Part shown: piece by piece, positions 17,722 to 26,488 of the stretch
How positions within the stretch are numbered: position 1 is the stretch's first letter
How the letters are laid out: each line of letters starts with the position of its first letter
Assembly (NCBI RefSeq): GCF_012224145.1
Contig: NZ_CP041030.1
Location: 1,240,001-1,304,000, forward strand
Direction: 5' to 3'
DNA from: Francisella sp. LA112445
GTDB lineage: Bacteria; Pseudomonadota; Gammaproteobacteria; Francisellales; Francisellaceae
Length of the DNA stretch: 64,000 nt
Position numbers and translations under genes: made by a program
Notes under the pieces: generated by a model
Database searches by the model: none
What the model was told of the DNA's origin: nothing
Seen by the model: only the letters and a program-made list of their open reading frames with translations

Positions 17722-19098
17722 ATGTTTACTAGTTTATCAGATAAATTACAGTCCTCTTTTAAGAAAATAAAAGGACAAACATCTCTTACAGAAGAAAATA
17801 TTCAATCAGCCTTACGTGATATTAGAGTATCACTATTAGAGGCGGATGTTGCATTACCTGTTGTTAAAAAATTTATAGCTAATATAAAAGAAAAAGCTAT
17901 AGGTGAAGAAGTTAAAAAGAGTTTAACTCCTGATCAAACATTCATATCTTTTGTAAAAAAAGAGTTAGAAAATGCTCTTGGTGAAGAAGCAGTTCCAATA
18001 AACCTTAAAACACAGCCTCCTGCTGTTATATTAATGGCTGGTTTACAAGGTGCTGGTAAAACTACATCTACAGCAAAACTTGCTAAATACTTAAAAGAAC
18101 AACATAAGAAAAAGGTTATGGTTGTTAGTGCCGATGTTTATCGACCTGCTGCTATTGACCAGTTAAGGACTTTAGCAAATAGCTTAGAAGTTGACTTTTT
18201 TGAGTCAGATATAAGTCAAAAACCTGACTACATCGTTACCGAAGCAATCAAATCAGCAAAAACTAAATTAGCTGATGTGCTAATCATCGATACTGCAGGT
18301 AGACTACATATTGATGAAAATATGATGAGTGAGATTAAGCAAATTCATAAAATTGCTAATCCAATCGAGACTTTCTTTACAGTTGATAGTATGACTGGTC
18401 AAGATGCCGCAGTTACAGCTAAAGCATTTAATGATGCTCTAGAACTAACTGGTGTGATTTTGACTAAGACTGATGGTGATGCTAGAGGTGGTGCTGCCCT
18501 ATCAATTAGAGAAATCACAGGTAAGCCGATTAAGTTTTTAGGTGTCGGTGAAAAAACAGATGCCTTAGAACCATTCCATCCAGACAGAGTTGCTTCTAAA
18601 ATTTTAGGAATGGGTGATGTTCTTAGTTTAATTGAGAACATCGAGCAGAAAACTGAGAAAAAATCTGCACAGAAGCTTACAAAAAAACTAAAAAGTGGTA
18701 AAAGCTTTGACCTAGAAGACTTTAAGTCACAAATTACTCAGATGAAGAAAATGGGTGGCGTAGGCTCTATCATGTCTAAGTTACCTAATATGCCAGCTGC
18801 AGTTCCTGGAAATGTCGGAGATGATATGTTTAAGAAAATTGAGGCTATGATTGACTCAATGACTCCTCTTGAGCGTAAAAAACCTGAACTGATCAAACAT
18901 AGTAGAAAACAAAGAATCATCAAAGGTTCTGGTACAACTATTCAAGATCTAAACAAATTACTACAACAACATACTCAAATGAAAAAAATGATGAAAAGTG
19001 TTGTTGGTAAAAAAGGTGGTATGGCAAATATGATGAAACGTATGTCAGCTATGCAAGGTATGGGTAATATGTCTGGCCTTTTAGGTAAAAGAAAGTAA
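17722..19098 (+). CDS. ffh: Signal recognition particle protein Ffh
   Basis: 458 aa. The N domain (about 1-90, ENIQSALRDIRVSLLEADVALPVV) precedes the GTPase domain: GLQGAGKTTSTAKLAKYL, DTAGRLHID, TKTDGDARGGAALS. The methionine-rich M domain (about 300-458) carries QMKKMGGVGSIMSKLPNM. Binds 4.5S RNA and signal sequences and delivers ribosomes to FtsY at the membrane. Normal length, all G motifs intact. Confidence 0.95.
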   Translation: MFTSLSDKLQSSFKKIKGQTSLTEENIQSALRDIRVSLLEADVALPVVKKFIANIKEKAIGEEVKKSLTPDQTFISFVKKELENALGEEAVPINLKTQPPAVILMAGLQGAGKTTSTAKLAKYLKEQHKKKVMVVSADVYRPAAIDQLRTLANSLEVDFFESDISQKPDYIVTEAIKSAKTKLADVLIIDTAGRLHIDENMMSEIKQIHKIANPIETFFTVDSMTGQDAAVTAKAFNDALELTGVILTKTDGDARGGAALSIREITGKPIKFLGVGEKTDALEPFHPDRVASKILGMGDVLSLIENIEQKTEKKSAQKLTKKLKSGKSFDLEDFKSQITQMKKMGGVGSIMSKLPNMPAAVPGNVGDDMFKKIEAMIDSMTPLERKKPELIKHSRKQRIIKGSGTTIQDLNKLLQQHTQMKKMMKSVVGKKGGMANMMKRMSAMQGMGNMSGLLGKRK

Positions 19099-19131
19099 AG
19101 AATACATAAAAATATAAGGATATCTAAGTCA

Positions 19132-20244
19132 ATGATAGGTGATAAAAACTTTGATAAAGTTTCTAACATAAATATTAAAAAGGAAAAGGTATTGATTCCT
19201 GCGGAAGTTCTAATTCAAGATATACCTCTGCTAAAAACTTCTTTTGAGACTGTAAAAAAATCTCGTAAAGAAGTAGCAGATATTATTCACGGCAGAGATG
19301 ATAGAGTGGCTGTTGTTGTAGGGCCTTGTTCTATCCATGATACTGAAGCTGCTATTGAATATGCTACTAGACTAAAAGAACAGGTTAAAAAGTTTGAAAA
19401 AGATATTCTAATCATAATGAGAGTATACTTTGAAAAACCACGTACAACTATTGGTTGGAAAGGTCTAGTAAACGATCCAGATCTTGATAACTCATATAAT
19501 ATAAATAAAGGATTAAGGCTAGCTCGTACACTGCTATCAGACGTTACTAATATGGGATTACCATGCGCAACTGAGTTCTTAGATGTTATAACTCCGCAAT
19601 ACTTCGCAGAATTAATAACATGGGGTGCAATTGGTGCTAGAACTGTTGAAAGCCAAGTACACAGAGAGTTAGCTTCTGGTCTTTCAGCTTCAATAGGTTT
19701 TAAAAATGCTACTAATGGCGACGTACAAGTAGCTGTAGATGCTATCAAGTCTGCCACATATCCTCATCATTTTTTAAGTACTACAAAATCTGGTTCAACA
19801 GCTATCTTTGCAACTAAAGGTAATCAAAATGGCCACGTAATTTTACGTGGTGGTGCTTCTGGACCAAACTTTAGTAAAGAAGACGTTGATAGCTGTGTTG
19901 CTAAGCTTAAAAAAGCTGATCTAGATACAAAAATTATGATTGACTGTAGCCATGGTAACAGCCAAAAAGATCATACAAAACAAATTTCTGTACTAGCTGA
20001 TATTTGTGAGCAAATCAAAACTGGCAACGATGTTTTTGGTGTAATGATTGAAAGTAACCTTGTTGCTGGAAACCAGGATATAAACAAAAAACCTTTAGCA
20101 TATGGCCAAAGTGTTACAGACAAGTGCGTTGACTTCGATGATACTATCAAAATGCTTGAAATGTTATCACACGCTGTTCAGCAAAGACGTAGTGCTAAAT
20201 CAGATGATAAAAGTAAAGAAGAATCTCAATTCTCACTTCTATAA
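19132..20244 (+). CDS. aroG: 3-Deoxy-7-phosphoheptulonate (DAHP) synthase, class I
   Basis: 370 aa class-I DAHP synthase: VVVGPCSIHD, IIMRVYFEKPRTTIGWKGLVNDP, GARTVESQVHRELASGL and MIDCSHGNSQKDH. Condenses PEP and erythrose-4-phosphate, the first step of aromatic amino acid synthesis. The isozyme class (AroF/G/H) cannot be settled by eye, so aroG is nominal. The C terminus has a Ser/Lys-rich tail (RRSAKSDDKSKEESQFSLL). Begins 33 nt after ffh. Confidence 0.9.
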   Translation: MIGDKNFDKVSNINIKKEKVLIPAEVLIQDIPLLKTSFETVKKSRKEVADIIHGRDDRVAVVVGPCSIHDTEAAIEYATRLKEQVKKFEKDILIIMRVYFEKPRTTIGWKGLVNDPDLDNSYNINKGLRLARTLLSDVTNMGLPCATEFLDVITPQYFAELITWGAIGARTVESQVHRELASGLSASIGFKNATNGDVQVAVDAIKSATYPHHFLSTTKSGSTAIFATKGNQNGHVILRGGASGPNFSKEDVDSCVAKLKKADLDTKIMIDCSHGNSQKDHTKQISVLADICEQIKTGNDVFGVMIESNLVAGNQDINKKPLAYGQSVTDKCVDFDDTIKMLEMLSHAVQQRRSAKSDDKSKEESQFSLL

Positions 20245-20277
20245 AAACTTCTAATTAACAAATCTTAAAATATCATT

Positions 20278-20619
20278 TTATCTTCTTGATTGATCTTGAC
20301 TTTCATAATCTCTTGCAAAGCTTTCTAATGACCCTTCTAAATTCCTAATATCTTGGCTAGATCTTTCTTCACCTCTAGAGCCTTGATTCTTCCAAACAAT
20401 TTGATTATCTCTTTTTTGCTTATAATCGTTTAGTGATGGCCCATTAGATATCTGATTATATGAATTAACAACTTGAGGCTTATCAACACTTACTTGCTTA
20501 GCTCCTTTTGTATCAACATTTGAAAATGTCGGTACACCATTATTATCTGTCTCATAGACATTCGCAAAAGCAGTTGAATAAAATAATATAACGATAACTG
20601 ATAAATATTTCTTAGCCAT
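20278..20619 (-). CDS. Exported DUF4124-like small protein
   Basis: 113 aa with a signal peptide (LSVIVILFYSTAFA) and then VYETDNNGVPTFSNVDTKGAK, the short tryptophan-poor version of the DUF4124 motif (x-Y-x-W/T-D-x-x-G-x-x-x-F-S). The C-terminal half is charged, Arg/Gln/Ser-rich and probably disordered. Periplasmic; function unknown. Convergent with the DAHP synthase gene. Confidence 0.65.
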   Translation of the reverse strand: MAKKYLSVIVILFYSTAFANVYETDNNGVPTFSNVDTKGAKQVSVDKPQVVNSYNQISNGPSLNDYKQKRDNQIVWKNQGSRGEERSSQDIRNLEGSLESFARDYESQDQSRR

Positions 20620-20726
20620 TTTATAAAATACAGTAAATTAATCTAATAACATTTATATTCTAGCAGTAAAATGAATATTTAGTAAGATTTGTGAAAACTA
20701 ATGTAATAGAGACTTAATAACCCTGA

Positions 20727-21818
20727 TTAATGAATAGCCAGATTTAGAAGTTGAGTTCCTTGACAAACAGCTCCTTTAATATGAATACTAATTATAGTTC
20801 CACCAAAAGGAAACTTAAGGGGCTTAACCTCCATTGTTGAAGTTTGTATATATTGTCCAACAATCTCACCTGCTTTAAAATAATCTCCAGCTTTAACAAA
20901 CCACTCATATAATCCTCCTTCGACTGCTCGAACAGATTTGTAGTTAGATATATCATGATGGATTATATCTTTGTGCAATCTATCAATATCAAAAGGCGAA
21001 TCAATAACATTTTTAGATTTTAAATAGTTTAATACCCCTTGTGTCTGCATGGTGGCATCCTCGAAGTTAATATACTCTTCAGATCCTAACTCTAGGGTAA
21101 AACATTCTTTAAGAATATCCTCATGTCTGCCTTGTGCTTTAAACTCTTCTTGAAGCTTCCACCATGGAACGAAAATAGCTTCATCTAATGCTCCTGTAAA
21201 CTCATTAGGGATTACAAGTGTATGCTTATAACCAAAAATCTCAGCAGTTTTTTTAGCAAACGCAGGAGTATAAATATATGTAGTTGCATCAGTATCAGTA
21301 TGTAAATCTAAAACATAATCTGCCTTTTGAGCTTCTTTTTGAACAGTATAGTTTAGTCGTTTTGCTCGAGATAAGAACCATTCTTGTTCAAGCTCTTTAT
21401 CTAGAGCTTCTGCTAATAGTTTTTCAAAGGCTTTTTTATACTCTGTTGTTGATGAGTCTAAATGCTCTGTTACAAAAGCTTTATAGTCGATTTCAGGGTT
21501 AAAATAGTATCTATTCCAATTATCTCCTGTTGCTGAATCAAATCTTCCTTGATGCCCTGCTCCTATAAAATTATCTGCGCCAATAGGATTACATTGAGGG
21601 ATTAGGTAAATATCACCTTTAGGTTGATACTTTTTAAAATGTTCTAAAAGCTTGATCATTACAGCATTTCCTTGTAATTCTGATGCATGCATACTTGCTT
21701 GCATATATACACTTGGAGCTTTAGGATCAGAACCTTTTATTGTAATTTTTTCTATAAATATATCTTGACCAGTTGATGCTTGGCTAACTCTAATTTTCTC
21801 TTTTGAAATATATTGCAT
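20727..21818 (-). CDS. M14-family succinylglutamate desuccinylase/aspartoacylase-like deacylase
   Basis: 363 aa zinc hydrolase. Zinc ligands are in MHASELQGNAVMIKLL (H-x-x-E) and a later His in DYVLDLHTDTDA. The substrate segment IPQCNPIGADNF with NWNRYYF is typical of the aspartoacylase/AstE branch. A C-terminal beta domain (from about 285, RAVEGGLYEWFVKAGDYFKAGEIVGQ) is lipoyl-like, as in the PA3617/AstE-like subgroup. It removes an acyl group from an N-acyl amino acid or similar; the actual substrate is unknown. Monocistronic. Confidence 0.8.
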   Translation of the reverse strand: MQYISKEKIRVSQASTGQDIFIEKITIKGSDPKAPSVYMQASMHASELQGNAVMIKLLEHFKKYQPKGDIYLIPQCNPIGADNFIGAGHQGRFDSATGDNWNRYYFNPEIDYKAFVTEHLDSSTTEYKKAFEKLLAEALDKELEQEWFLSRAKRLNYTVQKEAQKADYVLDLHTDTDATTYIYTPAFAKKTAEIFGYKHTLVIPNEFTGALDEAIFVPWWKLQEEFKAQGRHEDILKECFTLELGSEEYINFEDATMQTQGVLNYLKSKNVIDSPFDIDRLHKDIIHHDISNYKSVRAVEGGLYEWFVKAGDYFKAGEIVGQYIQTSTMEVKPLKFPFGGTIISIHIKGAVCQGTQLLNLAIH

Positions 21819-21871
21819 TTTTTGACTCTTAAAACTTTAAATATTAACTAATTTAACATATTTTTCTAAAA

Positions 21872-22129
21872 TTATCTGATACACATAATAGCGATTAGAT
21901 TCGAAAAATCAAAACCAAGTAGACTTTTAACCTCATCACTTTTAAGCAATGCGACTAACCCTGCTTTAGTATTATCATGTTTGAATAACCTTGTAACATT
22001 ACTATTATGTTCAGCTAACTCTACCTTTAAAATATCCTTTTCTAAAAATATTTTACAATTTTGATTTAAATTTGGATGATGTGATAAACCATACTCGTAT
22101 GCTTTTAATTGGTTTTCATTTAATATCAT
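21872..22129 (-). CDS. Small protein downstream of rdgC, function unknown
   Basis: 85 aa, soluble, no signal or membrane segment. Two helices (NQLKAYEYGLSHH and TKAGLVALLKSDEVKSLL) flank a beta segment (CKIFLEKDILKVELAEH). It follows rdgC by 18 nt on the same strand and probably shares its mRNA, hinting at a nucleoid or recombination-related partner, but no family is recognised. Confidence 0.6.
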   Translation of the reverse strand: MILNENQLKAYEYGLSHHPNLNQNCKIFLEKDILKVELAEHNSNVTRLFKHDNTKAGLVALLKSDEVKSLLGFDFSNLIAIMCIR

Positions 22130-22147
22130 ATAGTTATCTCTTAATAT

Positions 22148-23017
22148 TTATATTTGCTCTTCCTCTACTACCCAATCTTGCATAGTATTTAAAAGCTCTG
22201 AGAAGATATCTGCCATTAACAATAAATCAACTTCATGACCATGATTATCTTCTTTATTTAAATCCTTAATTCCTTCTAAGAATTTGATTGATTTAAACTG
22301 TAACTTCGTATTAGCTGTCATTGCTAGTTGTTCACGCCAAACTATCGCTAACTCAGTAATATATCCGCCGCTCTCAATAAAAGATTTAATGTTATCATTT
22401 AACATTGAGCTTCCTTGGCATGAGATATTTGCAATGCTATCACCTATTGCGCTAGTTAACTTGCATTTTTCTGCTATCTCTACATCTAAAGGATGAGTAT
22501 TTTCTACTAACCAGTCAGTTAATATGTCTGTTTCTTCCTTTATTACTGGCTCAAACCTAGCTTCACACCTTTGCAACAGATCTAAAACTTCCGTTATTTG
22601 CTTATCTGAAACACTATCAATAACAAGATGATTATTAGTCAAATCTAAATAGCCAAATATCTTTTTAAATTTACTAAAAGCTTGTGGCAACAAACGTTGC
22701 TCCATATCTTCTTTAATTTGAGTTTTCTCTTTTTTACTAACATATCGAGTTAACTCAAGCTCTTCTATATATTCTTGTGCTTGTTGGTTTATAACTTGAG
22801 CAGGAAGTATTTTTTCCTCACTAAGAAGGCAAAACGCTGCAAGATGATTAAATTTAAATAAAACATTATCATCTTCTTTAATAAAAGGGTTTACAAATCC
22901 TCGAGAAGATTTTTGAGAATTACTACAAGAAACAAAATTTAACTTATTTATAGACTCTTCAAAGATATCCATATTAATATCTAAGATTTTAAATGCTGTA
23001 AGATTTTTAAAAAACAT
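22148..23017 (-). CDS. rdgC: Recombination-associated protein RdgC
   Basis: 289 aa from MFFKNLTAFKILD, matching the RdgC start; the ORF extends four codons further upstream but without support. Conserved stretches include EEKILPAQVINQ, LLPQAFSKFKKIFGYLDLTNNHLVIDS and a C-terminal LPWQ-like region SSMLNDNIKSFIESGGYITELAIVWREQLAM. RdgC forms a ring on double-stranded DNA and restrains RecA. Upstream of a short unknown gene in the same direction. Confidence 0.9.
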   Translation of the reverse strand: MFFKNLTAFKILDINMDIFEESINKLNFVSCSNSQKSSRGFVNPFIKEDDNVLFKFNHLAAFCLLSEEKILPAQVINQQAQEYIEELELTRYVSKKEKTQIKEDMEQRLLPQAFSKFKKIFGYLDLTNNHLVIDSVSDKQITEVLDLLQRCEARFEPVIKEETDILTDWLVENTHPLDVEIAEKCKLTSAIGDSIANISCQGSSMLNDNIKSFIESGGYITELAIVWREQLAMTANTKLQFKSIKFLEGIKDLNKEDNHGHEVDLLLMADIFSELLNTMQDWVVEEEQI

Positions 23018-23095
23018 TCTAATTATCAATTTAAATATGTAGTCTCAAAATAATAATGCATCTTAAGACAAAGTAGAACAGCAAAGAGACAAAAT

Positions 23096-23620
23096 TTAGT
23101 ATTTTATAAGTTTTTGAGTTTGTAGATTGTAGGATTTGAGTATTTTAAAGTCTAAAACTGCTTTAGTTGAACCTTTAGGGGAATATTCCATTATAACCAG
23201 CTCATCAAATATAATATCTTCAGAGAAATCATACGTTACAAAATCACTAAAATCATTAGCACCATAGGAGAGACTTATATGTGGCTTGAGCTGATAGTTG
23301 CTACTTATATCAAGCTGTTTAATATTATCAAAAAACCCATCTAATTCTTTCGTATTTGAAAGTTTTAGATAATAATTCATATAATAAGATTCTTCATCTT
23401 TTATAAGACTTTCTACCCTAAGCTTAATACTTTGATACTTTAACTGACTGACATAATTATCAAAATCATCTAAGATATTCTTTCCAGATGTAAATAATGT
23501 CATATGCGGTATAAATGCAGGTTGCTTAGAAATAAAAGAATTATGGTTTATACAATCCGCTAATGGTATTAAAAAATCTTTTCTAGGCACCAGCCAAATA
23601 CTATAGAGATTATCACTCAT
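23096..23620 (-). CDS. 2H-phosphoesterase (cyclic phosphodiesterase/RNA-ligase-like)
   Basis: 174 aa with the two HxT/S motifs that define the 2H superfamily: HMTLF (about residue 39) and HISLSYG (about residue 129), spaced as usual. The N terminus SIWLVPRKDF is the beta strand expected before the first motif. Members hydrolyse 2',3'-cyclic nucleotides or ADP-ribose 1'',2''-cyclic phosphate; the substrate here is unknown. Cytosolic. Divergent from trhO. Confidence 0.8.
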   Translation of the reverse strand: MSDNLYSIWLVPRKDFLIPLADCINHNSFISKQPAFIPHMTLFTSGKNILDDFDNYVSQLKYQSIKLRVESLIKDEESYYMNYYLKLSNTKELDGFFDNIKQLDISSNYQLKPHISLSYGANDFSDFVTYDFSEDIIFDELVIMEYSPKGSTKAVLDFKILKSYNLQTQKLIKY

Positions 23621-23716
23621 ATTTCAACCTTGTGTATTCAGTCTAACAAAAACATTATAATATTTGTTATAATAGCAAATCTTTATTTATATTAATTAAA
23701 AAATTCGGGAATTTCT

Positions 23717-24709
23717 ATGTCACAAATAGTTGTATGTGCAATGTACAAATTTGTTACCTTAAATGATTTTGAGGCTATGCGCCAACCTCTTCTAGATGTA
23801 ATGATAAAAAATAACGTTAAAGGTACACTACTTTTAGCAAATGAGGGAATCAATGGTACTGTAGCTGGTTCTCGCCAAGCTATTGATAGCCTATTGGAGC
23901 ACCTTAAGTCTGACTCACGTTTAGCAGATATTGATTATAAAGAGTCATATCATGAAGAAATGCCTTTTTATCGCTCAAAGGTTAAATTAAAAAAAGAAAT
24001 AGTTACTTTAGGAATCGATGAAATAGATCCTAATAAAGTTTGTGGACAGTACGTAAAACCAAAAGATTGGAACGCACTAATCTCAGATCCAGAAACACTT
24101 CTTATCGATACACGTAATGATTATGAGATAGAAATAGGAACATTTAAAAACGCGGTAAACCCTCACACACAAAATTTCCGTGAATTTCCTAAATATGTTG
24201 ATGAAAATCTAGATCCTAAAAAACATAAAAAAGTAGCTATGTTCTGTACAGGTGGAATAAGATGCGAGAAATCTACAGCTCTAATGAAAGCTAAAGGATT
24301 TGATGAAGTTTATCATCTACAAGGTGGAATACTTAAATATCTTGAAGAAGTTCCAAAAGAAGAATCAATGTGGCAAGGTGAATGTTTTGTATTTGATTCA
24401 AGAGTAGCTGTAAATCATGATCTAGAAAAAGGTCATTATGATCAGTGTTTTGCTTGTCGTATGCCGATTACAGAAGAGGATAAAAAACGTCCTGAATATG
24501 AAAAAGGGATAAGTTGTCACCACTGTTATGATAAAGCTACAGAAAAGCAAAAAGCTCGCTTTGCAGAACGTGAGAGACAATCACAGCTAGCAGCAGAAAG
24601 AGGATTTTCTCATGTTGGTGATGAAGCTAAAAAACTCGCTGAAATAAATAAGCTGAAAAAACAACAAGCAAAAGAAAAAGCTCGTCAAACAGCAAAAAAA
24701 GATAAATAA
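23717..24709 (+). CDS. trhO: tRNA uridine(34) hydroxylase TrhO (rhodanese family)
   Basis: 330 aa. An N-terminal acylphosphatase-like domain ([28 protein letters not shown]) is followed by a rhodanese domain with the active loop [14 protein letters not shown] and the cysteine-rich QCFACRMPI...CHHC. Performs O2-dependent 5-hydroxylation of U34 in some tRNAs, a precursor of cmo5U/mo5U. The C terminus is a Lys/Ala/Gln-rich tail. Divergent from the 2H-phosphoesterase. Confidence 0.93.
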   Translation: MSQIVVCAMYKFVTLNDFEAMRQPLLDVMIKNNVKGTLLLANEGINGTVAGSRQAIDSLLEHLKSDSRLADIDYKESYHEEMPFYRSKVKLKKEIVTLGIDEIDPNKVCGQYVKPKDWNALISDPETLLIDTRNDYEIEIGTFKNAVNPHTQNFREFPKYVDENLDPKKHKKVAMFCTGGIRCEKSTALMKAKGFDEVYHLQGGILKYLEEVPKEESMWQGECFVFDSRVAVNHDLEKGHYDQCFACRMPITEEDKKRPEYEKGISCHHCYDKATEKQKARFAERERQSQLAAERGFSHVGDEAKKLAEINKLKKQQAKEKARQTAKKDK

Positions 24710-24723
24710 AAATTTATTAAATT

Positions 24724-25554
24724 CTAACCATTTAAATAAATACCATTATCTTTTATCAAGATTTTCTTTTGTTTTAAAAGAGTTCCTATAGCTCGCTTAA
24801 ATGCTGCTTTACTTATACCAAACTCTCTTTTTATATCCTCAGGATCAGACTTATCATTAAATGGTGCCGAACCTTCATGGTTTATAAGGTATTTTTCGAC
24901 AAGAGTAGCATTTTTATCTAGGTCTTTATGCGCTAACTGCAATGATAAATCTATACGCCCATCATCACGAATATTTTTAATATAACCTTTTATAGATTGT
25001 CCAAAGCTTAATCTTCTAAAGACTTCTGAACTATAAATTATTCCCCAATATAGATTATTTATAATCGCCTTATAACCAATATTTGTAGAATTAGCAATTA
25101 TAAGATCCACCTCTTGATTAGGCTTTAAATCATCGCCTGCATAATCTTTGATAAATTTGTTAATTTTTGAAGATGCTGTAATTCGTCCATTAATTTTATC
25201 AAGATACAAGTAAACAAGATACGATTTACCTGCTTCAAAAGGACGATGTTGCTCCGCTAATGGTACAAATAAATCTTTCTCTAGACCCCAATCTAAAAAA
25301 GCACCTATTTTTGTAAGATTTTTTACTTGTAAATAAGCAATTTGTCCTACTGTTGGAACACTTTTAGTTGTAGCAATAAGCTCTGATTTTGAGTTATGGT
25401 ATAAAAAAACTTCTAAGCTATCACCAACTTCTGGAGTATATCCAAGCTCTGATATTGATAATACTGCTTGACCTAATTCTAAAGCATCTAAAATTAAGAT
25501 TTGTGATCTCTTTTCTAAAACTTTTAAGTTATTATATTTTCCTATTGAAATCAA
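24724..25554 (-). CDS. cvfB: S1-domain RNA-binding protein of the CvfB family
   Basis: 276 aa with three S1-like modules (about 1-60, 65-125, 140-205) and a C-terminal winged-helix (about 220-276, FGISKAAFKRAIGTLLKQKKI). The second S1 carries VGQIAYLQVKNLTKIGAFLDWGLEKDLFVP. This is the CvfB/YitL plan; CvfB binds RNA and affects virulence gene expression in S. aureus. The start is TTG with AGGA 7 nt upstream. Convergent with trhO, 14 nt apart. Confidence 0.88.
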   Translation of the reverse strand: MISIGKYNNLKVLEKRSQILILDALELGQAVLSISELGYTPEVGDSLEVFLYHNSKSELIATTKSVPTVGQIAYLQVKNLTKIGAFLDWGLEKDLFVPLAEQHRPFEAGKSYLVYLYLDKINGRITASSKINKFIKDYAGDDLKPNQEVDLIIANSTNIGYKAIINNLYWGIIYSSEVFRRLSFGQSIKGYIKNIRDDGRIDLSLQLAHKDLDKNATLVEKYLINHEGSAPFNDKSDPEDIKREFGISKAAFKRAIGTLLKQKKILIKDNGIYLNG

Positions 25555-25727
25555 AATAATTTCCTTTTTGACTTAATACTAAAGAATATTATCATAGTTA
25601 TAACTATACCATTAAGTTTTTATTAAATATTTAATAATGAGAACTATAAAATAGGATTTTACTATTATCTTTACATATATTTTTATACATGATTTAATAC
25701 ATTAAATTAAAATAAGTTTAGAATAAA

Positions 25728-26468
25728 ATGAAAAAGACAATTATATTCTTCTTTGCTTTTATACTGCTATTATCAACAAATATATATGCGAAACCACTAA
25801 CTCTACCAAAGAATGTAGTTTCCTTCTCTAGCCCTCAAGGTCAAAAACTACTAAAGACTGCTCCAGAAAAATATTCTCAACAGTATTGGCAACTTGCGAA
25901 GTACTTTACTACAGAAAATGGTGTATCTTTTTGCGGTCCAGCTTCTGATGTTATGGTTCTTAATGCTTTAGGCATACAACCAGCTTTAGCTCCAGCACAT
26001 ATGCAGTATTCAATATTTGATCAAAATAATATTTTTTATAATAAAAGCCTTATTGAAGATCAAATAATGCCTGCTTTTGTTTATGCTAAAGGTCTTACTA
26101 TCGAGCAAACAGCAGAAATAATAAATAAACAAGAAACAATAGGTGCAAAAGCTCATGCAATAGTTATTCATGCTAATGAGTTTTCAAATGAAAAAGATTT
26201 TAAAAATAAGCTTTTAAATAGCATGAAAGACAGCAAATATATAATAATCAACTATAATCGTGCAGACATGGGAGCTCAAGGTGGAGGTCACTTCTCTCCA
26301 TTAGCAGCGTATAATCCTAACAAAGATATGTGGCTACTTATGGATGTAGCTAGATACAAATATCCTCCAGCTTGGATCAAAACTTCTGATTTATATAAAG
26401 CAATCCAAGCTAAAGATTCATCATCAGGTAAGCCTCGTGGTGTTATTATCGTATCAAAAGAAAGCTAG
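25728..26468 (+). CDS. Exported phytochelatin-synthase-family peptidase
   Basis: 246 aa with an N-terminal signal peptide (IIFFFAFILLLSTNIYA) and a papain-like phytochelatin synthase domain. The catalytic Cys is in GVSFCGPASDVMVLNALG (about 78), the His in GGGHFSPLAAY (about 187) and the Asp in LLMDVARYKYPP (about 204). Bacterial members of this length lack the Cys-rich C-terminal half of plant enzymes and mainly cleave the glycine from glutathione. The signal peptide places it in the periplasm, where it would process exported or host glutathione. A candidate terminator follows inside rep. Confidence 0.88.
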   Translation: MKKTIIFFFAFILLLSTNIYAKPLTLPKNVVSFSSPQGQKLLKTAPEKYSQQYWQLAKYFTTENGVSFCGPASDVMVLNALGIQPALAPAHMQYSIFDQNNIFYNKSLIEDQIMPAFVYAKGLTIEQTAEIINKQETIGAKAHAIVIHANEFSNEKDFKNKLLNSMKDSKYIIINYNRADMGAQGGGHFSPLAAYNPNKDMWLLMDVARYKYPPAWIKTSDLYKAIQAKDSSSGKPRGVIIVSKES

Positions 26469-26488
26469 ATACGTAGCTTAGGCTTATT

